Positions 20,973-35,607 of a stretch of DNA of 64,000 nt are shown one piece after another; the stretch's first letter is position 1; each line of letters starts with the position of its first letter. The notes beneath the pieces were generated by a model. That model ran no database searches. It worked only from the letters and a program-made list of their open reading frames with translations, and was not told the origin of the DNA. The stretch covers positions 97,001-161,000 of the forward strand of contig NZ_CP147404.1 in NCBI RefSeq assembly GCF_037201805.1, in the 5' to 3' direction. The DNA comes from Bacillus sp. FJAT-52991. GTDB taxonomy: Bacteria; Bacillota; Bacilli; Bacillales; Domibacillaceae. The translations under genes and the position numbers were made by a program.

Positions 20973-23900
20973 TTGCTAGATGTTAATAACTTCGAATATA
21001 TGAAAATCGGCTTAGCATCACCAGATAAAATTCGATCTTGGTCTTTCGGAGAGGTCAAAAAACCAGAAACGATCAACTATCGTACATTAAAACCAGAAAA
21101 AGACGGTTTATTTTGTGAACGCATTTTCGGACCGACAAAAGACTGGGAATGTCATTGTGGAAAGTATAAAAGAGTACGTTATAAAGGTGTAGTATGTGAC
21201 CGTTGTGGTGTAGAAGTAACAAAGGCAAAAGTTCGTCGTGAACGCATGGGTCATATTGAACTGGCCGCTCCAGTGTCACATATTTGGTATTTCAAAGGAA
21301 TTCCAAGCCGTATGGGACTTGTGTTAGATATGTCCCCACGTTCTCTTGAGGAAGTCATTTACTTTGCTTCATACGTAGTAACAGAAGCAGGAGATACTTC
21401 ATTAGAGAAGAAACAATTGCTATCTGAAAAAGAATACCGTGTATACCGTGATAAATACGGCAGCAAGTTTCAAGCGTCTATGGGAGCTGAAGCGATCAAA
21501 AAGCTTCTTGCAGACATTGATCTTGAAAAAGAAGTGGAAGTTCTTAAAGATGAGTTAAAAAGTGCCCAAGGACAGCGTCGTACAAGAGCGATTAAGCGTC
21601 TTGAAGTCATTGAAGCATTTCGTCATTCGGGCAACAACCCAGACTGGATGATTTTAGATGTCCTTCCGGTAATTCCGCCAGAATTGCGACCGATGGTCCA
21701 ATTAGATGGTGGTCGTTTTGCGACATCGGATTTAAATGATTTATATCGTCGTGTAATTAATCGTAACAATCGTTTGAAACGTTTGTTAGATTTAGGCGCT
21801 CCAAGCATCATCGTGCAAAATGAAAAGCGTATGCTTCAAGAAGCAGTTGATGCCTTAATTGACAACGGACGTCGTGGTCGACCGGTCACAGGACCAGGTA
21901 ACCGCCCTCTTAAATCTCTTTCACATATGTTGAAAGGGAAGCAAGGACGTTTCCGTCAAAACTTATTAGGTAAACGTGTTGACTACTCTGGTCGTTCTGT
22001 TATCGTTGTAGGTCCTAATTTGAAAATGTATCAATGTGGACTTCCGAAAGAAATGGCATTAGAGTTGTTTAAACCGTTTGTTATGAAAGAGCTTGTTGGA
22101 AAAGGATTAGCTCATAACATCAAGAGTGCTAAGCGTAAAATCGAGCGCGTGCATCCAGAGGTGTGGGATGTCCTTGAAGAAGTGATTAGAGAGCATCCGG
22201 TACTTCTTAACCGTGCCCCAACGCTTCACCGCTTAGGTATTCAAGCATTTGAACCGACGCTTGTTGAAGGACGGGCAATTCGCCTTCATCCGCTCGTTTG
22301 TACAGCTTACAACGCGGACTTTGATGGTGACCAAATGGCCGTTCACGTTCCTTTATCAGCAGAAGCCCAAGCAGAAGCTCGTATGCTCATGCTTGCTGCG
22401 CAAAACATCCTAAACCCTAAGGATGGAAAACCGGTTGTAACCCCTTCACAGGATATGGTATTAGGTAACTACTATTTAACCCTTGAACGCGAAGATGCAA
22501 TTGGAGAGGGTATGATCTTTAAAGATACAAACGAAGCGTTAACTGCTTATCAAAATGGATATGTTCATCTTCATACACGTGTAGCAATCGCAACGTCTTC
22601 TTTAAGCAATCAAACGTTTACTGATGAGCAAAGAAAAATGTTGCTGATCACTACTGTAGGGAAATTAATCTTTAATGAAATCCTTCCTGATTCCTTCCCG
22701 TACATCAATGAACCAACGGGAACAAACTTGGAAGTGAAAACACCAGAGAAATATTTCGTTCACCCGACAGTAAATGTCAAAGAACATATTCAAAAACAAG
22801 AGCTAGTTGCTCCGTTTAAGAAGAAAATTCTTGGTAATATCATCGCTGAAGTGTTCAAGAAGTTTAAGATCACAGAAACATCAAAAATGCTTGATCGTAT
22901 GAAAGACTTAGGTTTTAAATACTCCACTAAAGCTGGTATTACAGTTGGCGTAGCGGACATTGTTGTATTAGGTGAAAAAGAACAAATTCTTCAAGAAGCT
23001 CAAGGTAAAGTGGATAACGTAATGAAGCAGTTCAGACGTGGTTTAATTACTGAAGATGAGCGTTATGATCGCGTTATCTCGATTTGGAGTGCGGCAAAAG
23101 ATATTATTCAAGGTAAGTTAATGGCTTCCTTAGATAAACGCAACCCGATCTTCATGATGAGTGACTCTGGAGCCCGTGGTAACGCGTCTAACTTTACGCA
23201 GCTTGCAGGTATGCGTGGTTTGATGGCCAACCCGGCTGGTCGAATCATCGAGTTACCAATTAAATCAAGTTTCCGTGAAGGTTTAACCGTATTAGAGTAC
23301 TTCATCTCGACACATGGTGCGCGTAAAGGTCTTGCCGATACCGCTCTGAAAACGGCTGACTCAGGTTACTTAACTCGCCGTCTAGTAGACGTAGCCCAAG
23401 ATGTTATCGTTCGTGAAGACGATTGCGGAACAGATCGCGGTTTACTAATTGGTTCTATTAAAGATGGTACAGAAGTGATCGAGCCTTTAGAAGAACGCCT
23501 AGTAGGTCGTTATGCTAGAAAAACAATTAAACACCCTGGAACAGGATCTATTCTTGTACAGGAAAATGAGCTAATCGATGAAGACTTAGCTAAAGTGATC
23601 GTTGATTCAGGCCTTGAACAAGTATGGATTCGTTCAGCCTTTACTTGTAATACTCGTCATGGAGTATGTAAGAAATGTTATGGTCGTAACCTTGCAACTG
23701 GTCAACAAGTGGAAGTGGGAGAAGCAGTTGGTATCATTGCTGCCCAATCTATTGGTGAACCAGGTACACAGCTTACGATGCGTACATTCCATACAGGTGG
23801 GGTAGCCGGAGATGATATCACTCAAGGTTTACCTCGTATCCAAGAGTTGTTCGAAGCACGTAACCCTAAAGGTCAAGCGGTGATTTCTGAAATTGATGGT

Positions 23901-24566
23901 GCGGTAACAGCTATCAACGAAGGGCGCGACCGCCAGCAAGAAATCGTCTTGCAAGGTCAAGTCGAAACTCGCACATACACAGTGCCATATACTGCTCGCT
24001 TAAAAGTAGCTGTGAACGACGAGGTTGTTCGCGGACAGGAATTAACGGAAGGTTCGATTGATCCGAAAGAATACTTGAAGATCACAGATGTTTCCTCTGT
24101 TCAAGAATACTTATTGCGTGAAGTACAGAAGGTATACCGTATGCAAGGGGTAGAAATCGGTGACAAACACATCGAAGTAATGGTACGCCAAATGCTTCGC
24201 AAAGTCCGTGTCATTGATGCGGGTGAAACAGATGTGTTACCTGGAAGCTTGTTAGATGTACATCAATTCAGAGATGCGAACGAAAAAGCATTGCTTGAAG
24301 GTCGTATGCCGGCAACCGGGAGACCAGTTCTTCTTGGTATTACGAAAGCATCGCTTGAAACAGATTCATTCTTGTCTGCCGCATCGTTCCAAGAAACGAC
24401 TCGTGTACTTACGGACGCTGCAATTAAAGGAAAACGAGATGAACTGCTTGGTTTGAAAGAAAATGTAATCATCGGTAAACTCGTTCCAGCTGGAACAGGT
24501 ATGCAAAGGTATCGTAGATCTGAACCAGTATTAGCACAAGTTGAAGAATCAGTCACTGTAGAATAA
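20973..24566 (+). CDS. rpoC: RNA polymerase subunit beta'
   Basis: Catalytic beta' subunit, 1197 residues, starting at TTG 20973 ([11 protein letters not shown]) after GGGAGGTAG. Seen: zinc-binding-domain ligands C60, C62, C75 and C78, the Mg-binding NADFDGDQ motif at 447-454 (D449, D451, D453), and the trigger-loop region [19 protein letters not shown] strong hairpin follows the stop. Confidence 0.98.
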   Translation: MLDVNNFEYMKIGLASPDKIRSWSFGEVKKPETINYRTLKPEKDGLFCERIFGPTKDWECHCGKYKRVRYKGVVCDRCGVEVTKAKVRRERMGHIELAAPVSHIWYFKGIPSRMGLVLDMSPRSLEEVIYFASYVVTEAGDTSLEKKQLLSEKEYRVYRDKYGSKFQASMGAEAIKKLLADIDLEKEVEVLKDELKSAQGQRRTRAIKRLEVIEAFRHSGNNPDWMILDVLPVIPPELRPMVQLDGGRFATSDLNDLYRRVINRNNRLKRLLDLGAPSIIVQNEKRMLQEAVDALIDNGRRGRPVTGPGNRPLKSLSHMLKGKQGRFRQNLLGKRVDYSGRSVIVVGPNLKMYQCGLPKEMALELFKPFVMKELVGKGLAHNIKSAKRKIERVHPEVWDVLEEVIREHPVLLNRAPTLHRLGIQAFEPTLVEGRAIRLHPLVCTAYNADFDGDQMAVHVPLSAEAQAEARMLMLAAQNILNPKDGKPVVTPSQDMVLGNYYLTLEREDAIGEGMIFKDTNEALTAYQNGYVHLHTRVAIATSSLSNQTFTDEQRKMLLITTVGKLIFNEILPDSFPYINEPTGTNLEVKTPEKYFVHPTVNVKEHIQKQELVAPFKKKILGNIIAEVFKKFKITETSKMLDRMKDLGFKYSTKAGITVGVADIVVLGEKEQILQEAQGKVDNVMKQFRRGLITEDERYDRVISIWSAAKDIIQGKLMASLDKRNPIFMMSDSGARGNASNFTQLAGMRGLMANPAGRIIELPIKSSFREGLTVLEYFISTHGARKGLADTALKTADSGYLTRRLVDVAQDVIVREDDCGTDRGLLIGSIKDGTEVIEPLEERLVGRYARKTIKHPGTGSILVQENELIDEDLAKVIVDSGLEQVWIRSAFTCNTRHGVCKKCYGRNLATGQQVEVGEAVGIIAAQSIGEPGTQLTMRTFHTGGVAGDDITQGLPRIQELFEARNPKGQAVISEIDGAVTAINEGRDRQQEIVLQGQVETRTYTVPYTARLKVAVNDEVVRGQELTEGSIDPKEYLKITDVSSVQEYLLREVQKVYRMQGVEIGDKHIEVMVRQMLRKVRVIDAGETDVLPGSLLDVHQFRDANEKALLEGRMPATGRPVLLGITKASLETDSFLSAASFQETTRVLTDAAIKGKRDELLGLKENVIIGKLVPAGTGMQRYRRSEPVLAQVEESVTVE

Positions 24567-24569
24567 ATA

Positions 24570-24612
24570 ATTGTATTGGAGCTGGTGAATCATCGGCTCC
24601 AATACAATATTT
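24570..24612 (+). terminator. Terminator after rpoC
   Basis: TTGTATTGGAGC/GCTCCAATACAA perfect stem with a 13-base loop and a T-rich tail. Confidence 0.85.
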
Positions 24613-24623
24613 CATTTTCGGTG

Positions 24624-24652
24624 TTGACATTTAAAAATGTCGGTGATAAGAT
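24624..24652 (+). promoter_or_regulatory. Promoter of the L7Ae-like gene and str operon
   Basis: Perfect TTGACA (24624-24629), 17-base spacer and TAAGAT (24647-24652), immediately after the rpoC terminator. Confidence 0.85.
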
Positions 24653-24697
24653 AATCAAGGTGCTCCTATGAACCTTGTTACTTTGGAGGATGCTAGT

Positions 24698-24949
24698 ATG
24701 TCTTATGAAAAAGTAGCAAAGGCAAAATGCCTTAAAATAGGAACAAAACAAACAGTGAAGGCTCTTGAAAGAAACAAAGCTCAAGAAGTAATTCTCGCTG
24801 CAGACGCAAATCCAGCTATTATTCAAATAATACTCGATCTTGCGCATGAAAAAGCAGTGCCTGTTACTTATGTTGATTCCATGCAAAAGCTTGGAAAAAC
24901 ATGCAAAATTGACGTCAAGGCAGTTGCTGTTGCTATTATTAGTGAATAA
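24698..24949 (+). CDS. rplGB: L7Ae-family K-turn-binding protein (YbxF/L7Ae-like)
   Basis: Small protein of 83 residues, family L7Ae/L30e, known in B. subtilis (YbxF) to bind kink-turn RNA and associate with ribosomes. Seen: [12 protein letters not shown] near the N-terminus and [16 protein letters not shown] at the C-terminus. I use ATG 24698 ([10 protein letters not shown]), which has TTGGAGGA upstream, rather than ATG 24668. It lies before rpsL as in Bacillus. Confidence 0.9.
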   Translation: MSYEKVAKAKCLKIGTKQTVKALERNKAQEVILAADANPAIIQIILDLAHEKAVPVTYVDSMQKLGKTCKIDVKAVAVAIISE

Positions 24950-24952
24950 TGT

Positions 24953-24983
24953 TTTTGCAGAGTACTGCAAAAGCTTTGTTTTT
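24953..24983 (+). terminator. Terminator-like hairpin before rpsL
   Basis: TTTTGCAG-AGTA-CTGCAAAA perfect 8-base stem followed by GCTTTGTTTTTA. It lies only 3 bases after the L7Ae-like gene. Since no clear promoter separates it from rpsL, partial readthrough is expected. Confidence 0.65.
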
Positions 24984-25044
24984 AATTTTAAATGAGCCAC
25001 CTGGATGTGTGGGCTTAAGAAAAAAAGGAAGGGAGGATATTTAC

Positions 25045-25467
25045 ATGCCTACTATTAACCAGTTAGTGCGTAAACCTCGTAAATCAAAAACTACTACTTC
25101 TAAATCACCAGCACTTAACAAAGGATACAACAGCTTCAAGAAAGCTCAAACAGATGTATCTTCACCACAAAAACGTGGAGTTTGTACACGTGTTGGTACT
25201 ATGACACCGAAAAAACCGAACTCAGCTTTACGTAAGTATGCCCGTGTTCGTTTAAGTAACGGTATCGAAGTAACTGCTTATATTCCTGGTATCGGTCACA
25301 ACTTACAAGAGCATAGCGTTGTTCTTATCCGTGGCGGACGTGTAAAGGATTTACCAGGGGTACGTTATCATATCGTACGTGGTGCGCTTGATACTGCGGG
25401 TGTTGAAACTCGTCGTCAAGGTCGTTCTAAATATGGTACAAAGCGTCCTAAACCAGCTAAAAACTAA
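25045..25467 (+). CDS. rpsL: Ribosomal protein uS12
   Basis: 30S decoding-centre protein, 140 residues beginning [15 protein letters not shown]. The streptomycin-determining loops ([11 protein letters not shown] and [12 protein letters not shown]) have wild-type lysines. ATG 25045 is chosen for its GGAAGGGAGGA site; the frame is open further upstream without a good start. First gene of the str operon. Confidence 0.97.
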   Translation: MPTINQLVRKPRKSKTTTSKSPALNKGYNSFKKAQTDVSSPQKRGVCTRVGTMTPKKPNSALRKYARVRLSNGIEVTAYIPGIGHNLQEHSVVLIRGGRVKDLPGVRYHIVRGALDTAGVETRRQGRSKYGTKRPKPAKN

Positions 25468-25518
25468 TTACAAAATAAAAGAACTAATTAAAGCAACCTT
25501 TTGAAAGGAGGAAAACAA

Positions 25519-25989
25519 ATGCCACGTAAAGGTCCTGTAGCGAAAAGAGACGTACTTCCAGATCCAATGTACAACTCTAAGCTAGTTACTCGTCTTATCA
25601 ACAAAATGATGGTAGACGGTAAAAGAGGTAAATCACAAGCTATTCTTTACGCATCATTTGATCTTATTCGCGAACGTACGGGTAAAGACCCTATGGAAGT
25701 ATTCGATCAAGCAATCAAAAACATCATGCCAGTATTAGAGGTTAGAGCACGCCGTGTAGGTGGAGCTAACTACCAAGTTCCAGTTGAGGTTCGCCCTGAG
25801 CGTCGCACAACTCTTGGTCTTCGCTGGTTAGTAAATTATTCTCGCCTTCGTGGAGAGAAAACAATGGAAGAACGCCTTGCTGCTGAAATTCTTGATGCAG
25901 CTAACAACACAGGTGCTTCTGTTAAGAAACGTGAAGACACTCACAAAATGGCGGAAGCAAACAAAGCGTTTGCTCACTATCGCTGGTAA
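25519..25989 (+). CDS. rpsG: Ribosomal protein uS7
   Basis: Primary 16S-binding protein of the 30S head, 156 residues beginning [12 protein letters not shown], the usual length. ATG 25519 follows TGAAAGGAGGA; an upstream in-frame start would lie in that site. It contains the conserved [14 protein letters not shown] segment. Confidence 0.97.
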   Translation: MPRKGPVAKRDVLPDPMYNSKLVTRLINKMMVDGKRGKSQAILYASFDLIRERTGKDPMEVFDQAIKNIMPVLEVRARRVGGANYQVPVEVRPERRTTLGLRWLVNYSRLRGEKTMEERLAAEILDAANNTGASVKKREDTHKMAEANKAFAHYRW

Positions 25990-26040
25990 GATTATTTTTA
26001 TTATAAAAAACAAGCTAATTAAGGAAGGAGAAAAACACAC

Positions 26041-28119
26041 ATGGCAAGAGAGTTCTCCTTAGAAAACACTCGAAATATCGGTATCATGGCTCACATTGAT
26101 GCCGGTAAGACAACAACAACCGAGCGTATTCTTTATTACACAGGCCGTATCCATAAAATTGGTGAGACTCACGAAGGTGCTTCTCAAATGGACTGGATGG
26201 AGCAAGAACAAGAACGCGGTATCACAATCACTTCCGCTGCAACAACTGCACAATGGAAAGGTAACCGTGTAAACATCATCGATACTCCAGGACACGTAGA
26301 CTTCACTGTTGAAGTTGAACGTTCTCTTCGTGTACTTGATGGTGCAGTAACAGTACTTGACGCTCAATCTGGTGTTGAGCCTCAAACAGAAACTGTTTGG
26401 CGTCAGGCTACTACTTATGGAGTTCCTCGTATCGTATTCGTTAACAAAATGGATAAAATCGGTGCGGACTTCTTATACTCTGTAGGTACAATCCACAATC
26501 GTTTGATGGCAAATGCTCATCCAATCCAATTACCAATTGGTGCAGAAGATGAGTTCCGCGGCATCATCGATTTAATTGAAATGAAAGCAACTTTCTACGG
26601 TAACGACCTTGGAACTGAAATCGAGGAAGGCGAAATTCCTGCTGAGTATCAAGACCAAGCAGAAGAGTACCGTGAAAAGTTAATCGAAGCAGTAGCAGAA
26701 CTTGATGAAGACTTAATGGAGAAATACCTTGGTGGAGAAGAGCTTACGAAAGAAGAAATCAAAGCTGCGATCCGTAAAGGTACAGTAAACGTTGAATTCT
26801 TCCCAGTTCTATGCGGAACTGCATTCAAAAACAAAGGTGTACAATTAATGCTAGATGCAGTAATTGATTACCTTCCAGCTCCAACAGATGTACCAGCAAT
26901 TAATGGTACTTTACCAGATAGCGATGAAGAAGTAACTCGTCCTTCAACTGACGATGCACCATTCTCGGCGCTTGCGTTTAAAGTTATGACTGACCCTTAT
27001 GTTGGTAAATTAACTTTCTTCCGCGTATATTCTGGTATCCTTAATTCTGGATCATACGTTCAAAACTCAACTAAAGGTAAGCGTGAGCGTGTAGGTCGTA
27101 TTCTTCAAATGCATGCGAACTCACGTGAAGAAATCTCTGAAGTACATGCTGGAGATATCGCTGCTGCAGTTGGTTTGAAAGATACAACTACTGGTGACAC
27201 ATTATGTGACGAGAAAAATCTTGTTATTCTTGAGTCAATGGAATTCCCTGAGCCGGTAATTTCATTATCAGTAGAACCAAAATCAAAAGCTGACCAGGCG
27301 AAAATGTCTACAGCTTTACAAAAACTTCAAGAAGAGGATCCTACATTCCGTGCTGAAACTAACCAGGAAACTGGACAAGTTATCATCTCTGGTATGGGTG
27401 AGCTTCACCTTGATATCATCGTTGACCGTATGCGTCGCGAATTCAAAGTAGAAGCTAACGTTGGTGCACCTCAAGTTGCTTACCGTGAAACTTTCCGTGG
27501 ATCTGCTCAAGTTGAAGGTAAATTTGCCCGTCAATCTGGTGGACGCGGACAATTCGGTCACGTTTGGATCGAGTTCTCTCCTAACGAAGAAGGAGCAGGA
27601 TTTGAATTCGAAAACGGAATCGTAGGTGGGGTTGTTCCACGTGAATACATCCCTGCGGTTCAAGCGGGTCTTGAAGATGCATTACAAAATGGTATTCTAG
27701 CTGGTTATCCAATGGTGGACATCAAAGCAAGACTATTTGATGGTTCTTACCATGATGTTGACTCCAGTGAGATGGCGTTTAAAATCGCTGCTTCTATGGC
27801 TCTGAAAAACGCTGCTTCTAAATGTAGCCCAGTTCTACTTGAACCAATGATGAAAGTAGAAGTTGTTATTCCAGATGAATATCTTGGAGACATCATGGGT
27901 GATGTTACTTCCCGTCGTGGACGTGTGGAAGGAATGGAAGCTCGCGGAAATGCTCAAGTAGTTAAAGCGTTCGTTCCTCTTTCTGAAATGTTTGGTTACG
28001 CAACTTCATTGCGTTCTAACACTCAAGGTCGTGGAACATACTCTATGCACTTCGATCATTATGAAGAAGTACCAAAATCAGTTTCTGAAGAAATTATTAA
28101 AAAAAATAAAGGCGAATAA
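26041..28119 (+). CDS. fusA: Elongation factor G
   Basis: GTPase driving ribosomal translocation and, with RRF, recycling. The 692 residues contain the P-loop AHIDAGKT at 17-24, the switch [14 protein letters not shown] at the G4 position, and the five-domain EF-G layout up to the C-terminal domain V ([13 protein letters not shown]). A strong AAGGAAGGAG site precedes the ATG. Confidence 0.98.
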   Translation: MAREFSLENTRNIGIMAHIDAGKTTTTERILYYTGRIHKIGETHEGASQMDWMEQEQERGITITSAATTAQWKGNRVNIIDTPGHVDFTVEVERSLRVLDGAVTVLDAQSGVEPQTETVWRQATTYGVPRIVFVNKMDKIGADFLYSVGTIHNRLMANAHPIQLPIGAEDEFRGIIDLIEMKATFYGNDLGTEIEEGEIPAEYQDQAEEYREKLIEAVAELDEDLMEKYLGGEELTKEEIKAAIRKGTVNVEFFPVLCGTAFKNKGVQLMLDAVIDYLPAPTDVPAINGTLPDSDEEVTRPSTDDAPFSALAFKVMTDPYVGKLTFFRVYSGILNSGSYVQNSTKGKRERVGRILQMHANSREEISEVHAGDIAAAVGLKDTTTGDTLCDEKNLVILESMEFPEPVISLSVEPKSKADQAKMSTALQKLQEEDPTFRAETNQETGQVIISGMGELHLDIIVDRMRREFKVEANVGAPQVAYRETFRGSAQVEGKFARQSGGRGQFGHVWIEFSPNEEGAGFEFENGIVGGVVPREYIPAVQAGLEDALQNGILAGYPMVDIKARLFDGSYHDVDSSEMAFKIAASMALKNAASKCSPVLLEPMMKVEVVIPDEYLGDIMGDVTSRRGRVEGMEARGNAQVVKAFVPLSEMFGYATSLRSNTQGRGTYSMHFDHYEEVPKSVSEEIIKKNKGE

Positions 28120-28122
28120 TTG

Positions 28123-28202
28123 ATTTATACTTTCTAATAAAGTATAAATACTATTGTAAGCTTTAGTAATCTTTGAAGGTGGAATCCTTTCTACCTTCAA
28201 AG
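28123..28202 (+). other. Two perfect hairpins in the fusA-tuf gap
   Basis: First stem: ATTTATACTT/AAGTATAAAT (28123-28132 with 28140-28149). Second stem: 14 pairs starting CTTTGAAGGT and closing ACCTTCAAAG (28171-28202), one G-U pair, 4-base loop. Neither is followed by a T-tract, so processing or mRNA-stabilising roles are likelier than termination. Confidence 0.7.
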
Positions 28203-28246
28203 CCAATATATACTTAAACTTTTATATCTCAAAGGAGGATTTCCTA

Positions 28247-29434
28247 ATGGCTAAGGAAAAATTCGACCGTTCAAAAACACATGCGAATATCGGTACAATT
28301 GGTCACGTTGACCATGGTAAAACAACTTTAACAGCAGCAATCACAACTGTTCTTGCTAAGGCAGGCGGCGGTGAAGCGAGAGGTTACGATCAAATCGACG
28401 CTGCTCCAGAAGAGCGCGAGCGTGGAATCACAATCAATACTTCACACGTTGAGTATGAAACTGCTACACGTCACTATGCACACGTTGACTGCCCAGGACA
28501 TGCTGACTACGTTAAAAACATGATCACTGGAGCTGCTCAAATGGATGGCGGTATCTTAGTAGTATCTGCTGCTGATGGTCCAATGCCACAAACTCGTGAG
28601 CACATCCTTCTTTCTCGTCAAGTAGGTGTTCCTTACCTAGTTGTATTCATGAACAAATGTGATATGGTAGACGACGAAGAGTTATTAGAACTAGTTGAAA
28701 TGGAAATTCGTGACCTTCTTTCTGAGTACGATTTCCCTGGAGATGACGTACCTGTAATCAAAGGTTCTGCTCTTAAAGCTCTTGAAGGTGAAGCTGAGTG
28801 GGAAGAAAAAATCATCGAGCTTATGGCTGCAGTTGATGAGTATATCCCAACTCCAGAACGCGACACTGAAAAGCCATTCATGATGCCTGTTGAGGATGTA
28901 TTCTCAATCACAGGTCGTGGTACAGTTGCTACAGGACGTGTTGAGCGCGGACAAGTTAAAGTTGGTGACACAATCGAAATCATCGGTTTAACTGAAGAAC
29001 CAAAATCTACAACTGTAACAGGTGTAGAAATGTTCCGTAAGCTTCTTGACTATGCTGAAGCTGGAGATAACATTGGTGCTCTTCTTCGTGGTGTTGCTCG
29101 TGAAGACATCCAACGTGGTCAAGTACTTGCTAAGCCAGGTTCAATCACGCCACACACTAAGTTCAAAGCTGAAGTTTACGTATTATCTAAAGAAGAGGGT
29201 GGACGTCACACTCCATTCTTCTCAAACTACCGTCCTCAGTTCTACTTCCGTACAACTGACGTAACTGGTATTTGTAACCTTCCTGAAGGCGTAGAAATGG
29301 TTATGCCTGGAGATAACGTAGAAATGACAGTTGAGCTTATCGCTCCAATCGCGATCGAAGAAGGAACTAAGTTCTCTATTCGTGAAGGTGGACGTACAGT
29401 AGGCGCTGGCGTTGTAGCTACAATCGAAAAATAA
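28247..29434 (+). CDS. tuf: Elongation factor Tu
   Basis: GTPase delivering aminoacyl-tRNA to the ribosome. The 395 residues have the P-loop GHVDHGKT at 19-26, [12 protein letters not shown] and the two beta-barrel domains. It follows AAAGGAGGA and ends in a strong terminator. Only one tuf copy is in the window. Confidence 0.98.
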   Translation: MAKEKFDRSKTHANIGTIGHVDHGKTTLTAAITTVLAKAGGGEARGYDQIDAAPEERERGITINTSHVEYETATRHYAHVDCPGHADYVKNMITGAAQMDGGILVVSAADGPMPQTREHILLSRQVGVPYLVVFMNKCDMVDDEELLELVEMEIRDLLSEYDFPGDDVPVIKGSALKALEGEAEWEEKIIELMAAVDEYIPTPERDTEKPFMMPVEDVFSITGRGTVATGRVERGQVKVGDTIEIIGLTEEPKSTTVTGVEMFRKLLDYAEAGDNIGALLRGVAREDIQRGQVLAKPGSITPHTKFKAEVYVLSKEEGGRHTPFFSNYRPQFYFRTTDVTGICNLPEGVEMVMPGDNVEMTVELIAPIAIEEGTKFSIREGGRTVGAGVVATIEK

Positions 29435-29446
29435 TTAATTGATTGA

Positions 29447-29479
29447 ATGGCAGGTGGAGAATCCACCTGCCATTTTTTG
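29447..29479 (+). terminator. Terminator after tuf
   Basis: 12-base perfect stem ATGGCAGGTGGA/TCCACCTGCCAT with a 3-base loop and TTTTTT tail. It closes the str operon. Confidence 0.95.
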
Positions 29480-29596
29480 TTCTATAAAAATAGTTTGACG
29501 GCTTATTTTATCATTCGTCGCATTCCGGAGTTGAAATGAAAGGTAGATATATGTATAATAAACAAAGTGCGCTGATGAAAAAGTTTTAAAAAATAG

Positions 29597-29625
29597 TTGC
29601 ACATAGTTTAATAACAGTGTATAAT
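29597..29625 (+). promoter_or_regulatory. Promoter of the S10-spc-alpha operon
   Basis: TTGCAC (29597-29602), 17-base spacer, perfect TATAAT (29620-29625). The start is near 29632, so the leader is about 125 bases. It is the only strong promoter seen until rplQ. Confidence 0.85.
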
Positions 29626-29654
29626 TAACAATGTTGGTTTTTGACAGCGATGAT

Positions 29655-30068
<414 letters not shown>

Positions 30069-30105
30069 TTTATATAAAAATTAACAATTTTAGGAGGTGT
30101 GACTC

Positions 30106-30732
30106 ATGACCAAAGGAATCTTAGGAAGAAAAATCGGTATGACTCAAGTCTTTGCTGAAAACGGAGATTTAATCCCTGTAACTGTAATTGAAGCAGCAGC
30201 AAACGTTGTACTACAAAAGAAAACAATCGAAAGCGACGGCTACGAAGCGATCCAATTAGGTTTTGATGACAAGCGCGAAAAGCTTGCTAACAAACCAGCT
30301 AAAGGTCACGTTGCGAAGGCAAACACTGCACCTAAGCGCTTCATTCGTGAGTTCCGTAACTTCGACGGAGAACTAGAAGTTGGTCAAGAAGTCAAAGTAG
30401 ATATTTTCGCTGAGGGAGATATCATTGACGTAACAGGAGTATCGAAAGGTAAAGGTTTCCAAGGTGCCATTAAACGCCACGGACAAAGCCGCGGACCAAT
30501 GACTCATGGTTCTCGTTACCATCGTCGCCCAGGTTCAATGGGTCCTGTAGCGCCTAACCGCGTATTCAAAAACAAATTACTTCCTGGTCGTATGGGTGGA
30601 GAGCAAATCACTATCCAAAACCTACAAGTAGTAAAAGTAGACGCGGAGCGCAACGTTATTCTAGTTAAAGGTAATGTACCTGGACCTAGAAAATCATTAA
30701 TTAAAATTCAAGGCGCTGTAAAAGCGAAATAA
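30106..30732 (+). CDS. rplC: Ribosomal protein uL3
   Basis: Early-assembly 50S protein reaching toward the peptidyl-transferase centre. The 208 residues begin [16 protein letters not shown] and contain the conserved [20 protein letters not shown] extension. Starts after TTTAGGAGGTG and precedes rplD. Confidence 0.97.
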   Translation: MTKGILGRKIGMTQVFAENGDLIPVTVIEAAANVVLQKKTIESDGYEAIQLGFDDKREKLANKPAKGHVAKANTAPKRFIREFRNFDGELEVGQEVKVDIFAEGDIIDVTGVSKGKGFQGAIKRHGQSRGPMTHGSRYHRRPGSMGPVAPNRVFKNKLLPGRMGGEQITIQNLQVVKVDAERNVILVKGNVPGPRKSLIKIQGAVKAK

Positions 30733-30762
30733 TATAATTTTCCGAGAAAGGAGGAAACAAGA

Positions 30763-31386
30763 ATGCCAAAAGTTACATTGTTAAACCAAAGCGGAGCACA
30801 AGTTGGAGAAATCGAACTTAACGCATCTGTATTTGGTATTGAACCTAATGAACATGTTGTGTTTGAAGCATTAATGATGCAAAGAGCTTCATTACGCCAA
30901 GGAACACACAAAGTAAAAACACGCTCTGAAGTACGTGGCGGTGGTCGTAAACCATGGCGTCAAAAAGGTACTGGACGCGCACGTCAAGGATCTATCAGAT
31001 CTCCACAATGGCGCGGTGGTGGTGCTGTATTTGGACCGGTTCCACGCAGCTACAGCTACAAATTACCTAAAAAAGTACGTCGTTTAGCGATCAAATCTGC
31101 TTTATCTTCAAAGGTAGCAGAACAAAACATTCTAGTATTAGAAGCTCTAACTTTAGATGCTCCTAAAACAAAAGAATTCGCAAGCGTTCTTAAAAATCTT
31201 TCTGTAGACACTAAAGCATTGATCGTAACAGAAAGCTTAAATGAAAATGTTGCTTTATCAGCTCGTAACATCCCTGGTGTAACAGTTGTAGAAGCAAACG
31301 GCATTAGTGTTTTAGATCTAGTTGGTCATGATAAATTAATTATGACTAAAGCAGCTGTTGAAAAAGTAGAGGAGGTGCTTGCATAA
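30763..31386 (+). CDS. rplD: Ribosomal protein uL4
   Basis: 50S exit-tunnel protein and, in E. coli, regulator of the S10 operon. The 207 residues contain the long tunnel loop ([20 protein letters not shown]). The last base of its TAA is the first base of the rplW ATG, so translation is coupled. Confidence 0.97.
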   Translation: MPKVTLLNQSGAQVGEIELNASVFGIEPNEHVVFEALMMQRASLRQGTHKVKTRSEVRGGGRKPWRQKGTGRARQGSIRSPQWRGGGAVFGPVPRSYSYKLPKKVRRLAIKSALSSKVAEQNILVLEALTLDAPKTKEFASVLKNLSVDTKALIVTESLNENVALSARNIPGVTVVEANGISVLDLVGHDKLIMTKAAVEKVEEVLA

Positions 31387-31670
31387 TGGAAGCTCGCGAT
31401 ATCATTAAGCGCCCCGTTATTACTGAACATTCAACTGAAATTATGGTTGATAAAAAATATACATTCGAAGTTGACGTAAGAGCGAACAAAACACAAGTTA
31501 AAGATGCTATCGAAGAAATCTTTGGTGTGAAAGTTGCTAAAGTTAACATCATGAACTACAAAGGTAAGTTCAAACGTATGGGTCGTTATGCAGGTTATAC
31601 GAACAAACGCCGTAAAGCGGTTGTTACATTAACTCAAGACAGCAAAGAAATCGAACTTTTTGAAGTATAA
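31386..31670 (+). CDS. rplW: Ribosomal protein uL23
   Basis: 50S tunnel-exit protein that docks trigger factor and SRP. The 94 residues begin [17 protein letters not shown]. It overlaps rplD by one base, and its ribosome site (GGAGGTG) lies inside the end of rplD. Confidence 0.96.
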   Translation: MEARDIIKRPVITEHSTEIMVDKKYTFEVDVRANKTQVKDAIEEIFGVKVAKVNIMNYKGKFKRMGRYAGYTNKRRKAVVTLTQDSKEIELFEV

Positions 31671-31701
31671 TTAAAAATTACTAGAAGAGGAGGGAAAAGA
31701 C

Positions 31702-32532
31702 ATGGCGATTAAAAAGTATAAACCAACCACAAATGGTCGTCGCGGCATGACGGTATCTGATTTTGCTGAAATTACAACAAGCACTCCAGAAAAATCGTTA
31801 TTAGCGCCTATTAAAAGAAAAGGCGGTCGTAACAACCAAGGTAAAATTACTGTTCGTCATCATGGTGGCGGCCATAAGCGTCAATACCGTATTATCGACT
31901 TCAAGCGCGATAAAGATGGTATACCAGGACGCGTTGCCACAATTGAGTATGATCCAAACCGTTCAGCAAACATTGCATTAATCAACTATGTAGACGGTGA
32001 AAAACGCTATATCTTAGCACCAAAAAACCTTAAAGTTGGAATGGAAGTAATGTCTGGCCCAGAAGCTGACATTAAAGTAGGAAATGCGCTTCCTTTAGTT
32101 AACATTCCTGTAGGTACGGTTATTCACAATATTGAATTAAAACCTGGAAAAGGCGGACAATTAGTTCGTTCTGCTGGTACTTCTGCACAAGTATTAGGTA
32201 AAGAAGGTAAATACGTTCTTGTACGTTTAACTTCTGGAGAAGTTCGTATGATTCTAGCTACTTGTCGCGCTTCTATCGGTCAAGTTGGTAACGAACAACA
32301 CGAATTAATCAATATTGGTAAAGCAGGTCGTTCTCGCTGGTTAGGTAAGAAACCTACTGTTCGCGGATCTGTTATGAACCCTAATGACCATCCACACGGT
32401 GGTGGTGAAGGACGTTCACCAATCGGACGTAAATCACCTGTTACACCATGGGGTAAACCAACTCTTGGTTACAAAACTCGTAAGAAAACAAACAAAAGCG
32501 ATAAATTCATCGTTCGTCGCCGTAAAAAATAA
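31702..32532 (+). CDS. rplB: Ribosomal protein uL2
   Basis: 50S protein essential for subunit joining and the peptidyl-transferase centre. The 276 residues show the SH3/OB core and the C-terminal [13 protein letters not shown] loop with the functionally important histidine. Starts after AGAGGAGGG. Confidence 0.97.
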   Translation: MAIKKYKPTTNGRRGMTVSDFAEITTSTPEKSLLAPIKRKGGRNNQGKITVRHHGGGHKRQYRIIDFKRDKDGIPGRVATIEYDPNRSANIALINYVDGEKRYILAPKNLKVGMEVMSGPEADIKVGNALPLVNIPVGTVIHNIELKPGKGGQLVRSAGTSAQVLGKEGKYVLVRLTSGEVRMILATCRASIGQVGNEQHELINIGKAGRSRWLGKKPTVRGSVMNPNDHPHGGGEGRSPIGRKSPVTPWGKPTLGYKTRKKTNKSDKFIVRRRKK

Positions 32533-32541
32533 CGTAAGTGA

Positions 32542-32871
<330 letters not shown>

Positions 32872-32889
32872 TGAGAGGAGGGTATCCTA

Positions 32890-33231
32890 ATGGAAGCAAA
32901 AGCTGTCGTAAGAACAGTTCGTATTGCTCCTCGTAAAGCACGCTTAGTGATTGACTTGATTCGAGGAAAGCAAGTAGGAGAGGCTGTAGCTATTTTGCGT
33001 CACACGCCGAAAGTTGCATCTCCTGTCATTGAAAAATTATTAAAATCTGCAATTGCCAATGCAGAGCATAACTATGATATGGATATTAACAACCTTGTTG
33101 TAAAACAAGCATTTGTTGATGAGGGTCCAACTTTAAAACGTTTCCGTCCACGTGCTATGGGACGTGCAAGCCAAATTAACAAACGCACTAGCCACATCAC
33201 AATCGTGGTATCAGAAAAGAAGGAGGGATAA
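32890..33231 (+). CDS. rplV: Ribosomal protein uL22
   Basis: 50S protein lining the exit tunnel, 113 residues. It begins [20 protein letters not shown]; the beta-hairpin [19 protein letters not shown] is the site of macrolide-resistance changes and looks wild type. Confidence 0.97.
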   Translation: MEAKAVVRTVRIAPRKARLVIDLIRGKQVGEAVAILRHTPKVASPVIEKLLKSAIANAEHNYDMDINNLVVKQAFVDEGPTLKRFRPRAMGRASQINKRTSHITIVVSEKKEG

Positions 33232-33234
33232 TTC

Positions 33235-34521
<1,287 letters not shown>

Positions 34522-34540
34522 TTGAGAGGAGGTTTGCACA

Positions 34541-34804
34541 ATGAGTGAACGTAACCAACGTAAAGTTTATACTGGACGTGTTGTGTCTGACAAAATGGAT
34601 AAGACCGTTACCGTTTTAGTAGAAACTTACAAAAAGCACTCACTTTACGGCAAACGCGTTAAGTACTCTAAAAAATTCAAAGCTCATGATGAGTTGAATG
34701 AAGCAAAAATCGGCGACGTAGTTCGTATCATGGAAACTCGCCCACTTTCTGCAACAAAACGCTTCCGTCTTGTTGAAGTCGTTGAAAAAGCAGTTATTAT
34801 CTAA
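34541..34804 (+). CDS. rpsQ: Ribosomal protein uS17
   Basis: 16S-binding 30S protein, 87 residues, OB fold, with the [17 protein letters not shown] start and [18 protein letters not shown] signature. Starts after GAGAGGAGG. Confidence 0.97.
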   Translation: MSERNQRKVYTGRVVSDKMDKTVTVLVETYKKHSLYGKRVKYSKKFKAHDELNEAKIGDVVRIMETRPLSATKRFRLVEVVEKAVII

Positions 34805-34850
34805 TATATAATTGTTCGGATAGATGCTCATCCGAAAGGAGGTAACATAA

Positions 34851-35219
<369 letters not shown>

Positions 35220-35265
35220 TGAAAATAAATTTTATCAACTTGGTCATTCAAGGAGGTGCGATAAA

Positions 35266-35577
35266 ATGAATGTAAAAAAAGGCGATAAAGTCATGGTTAT
35301 CACGGGCAAAGATAAAGGGAAAACTGGCATCGTGCTTGCAGCGTTTCCTAAAAAAGACCGTGTACTTGTAGAAGGCGTAAACATCGTAAAGAAACACTCA
35401 AAACCTTCACAAGTAAATCCGCAAGGCGGAATTATTAGCCAAGAGGCACCTATTCACGTTTCTAACGTTATGCTTTTAGACCCTAAATCTAATGAACCTA
35501 CTCGTATAGGCTTCAAAATGGTTGATGGTAAAAAAGTAAGAGTAGCAAAAAAATCTGGTGAAACTTTAGATAAATAA
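35266..35577 (+). CDS. rplX: Ribosomal protein uL24
   Basis: Assembly-initiating 50S protein, 103 residues, with an N-terminal KOW motif ([18 protein letters not shown]). Starts after CAAGGAGGTG. Confidence 0.96.
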   Translation: MNVKKGDKVMVITGKDKGKTGIVLAAFPKKDRVLVEGVNIVKKHSKPSQVNPQGGIISQEAPIHVSNVMLLDPKSNEPTRIGFKMVDGKKVRVAKKSGETLDK

Positions 35578-35607
35578 TAAGTTAGTTAATGAAGGGAGGT
35601 ACACTAT

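Noticed and set aside
24949..25044. Extended start of S12
   Set aside because: The upstream part crosses a terminator-like hairpin and lacks family similarity. ATG 25045 has GGGAGGA and begins MPTINQL.
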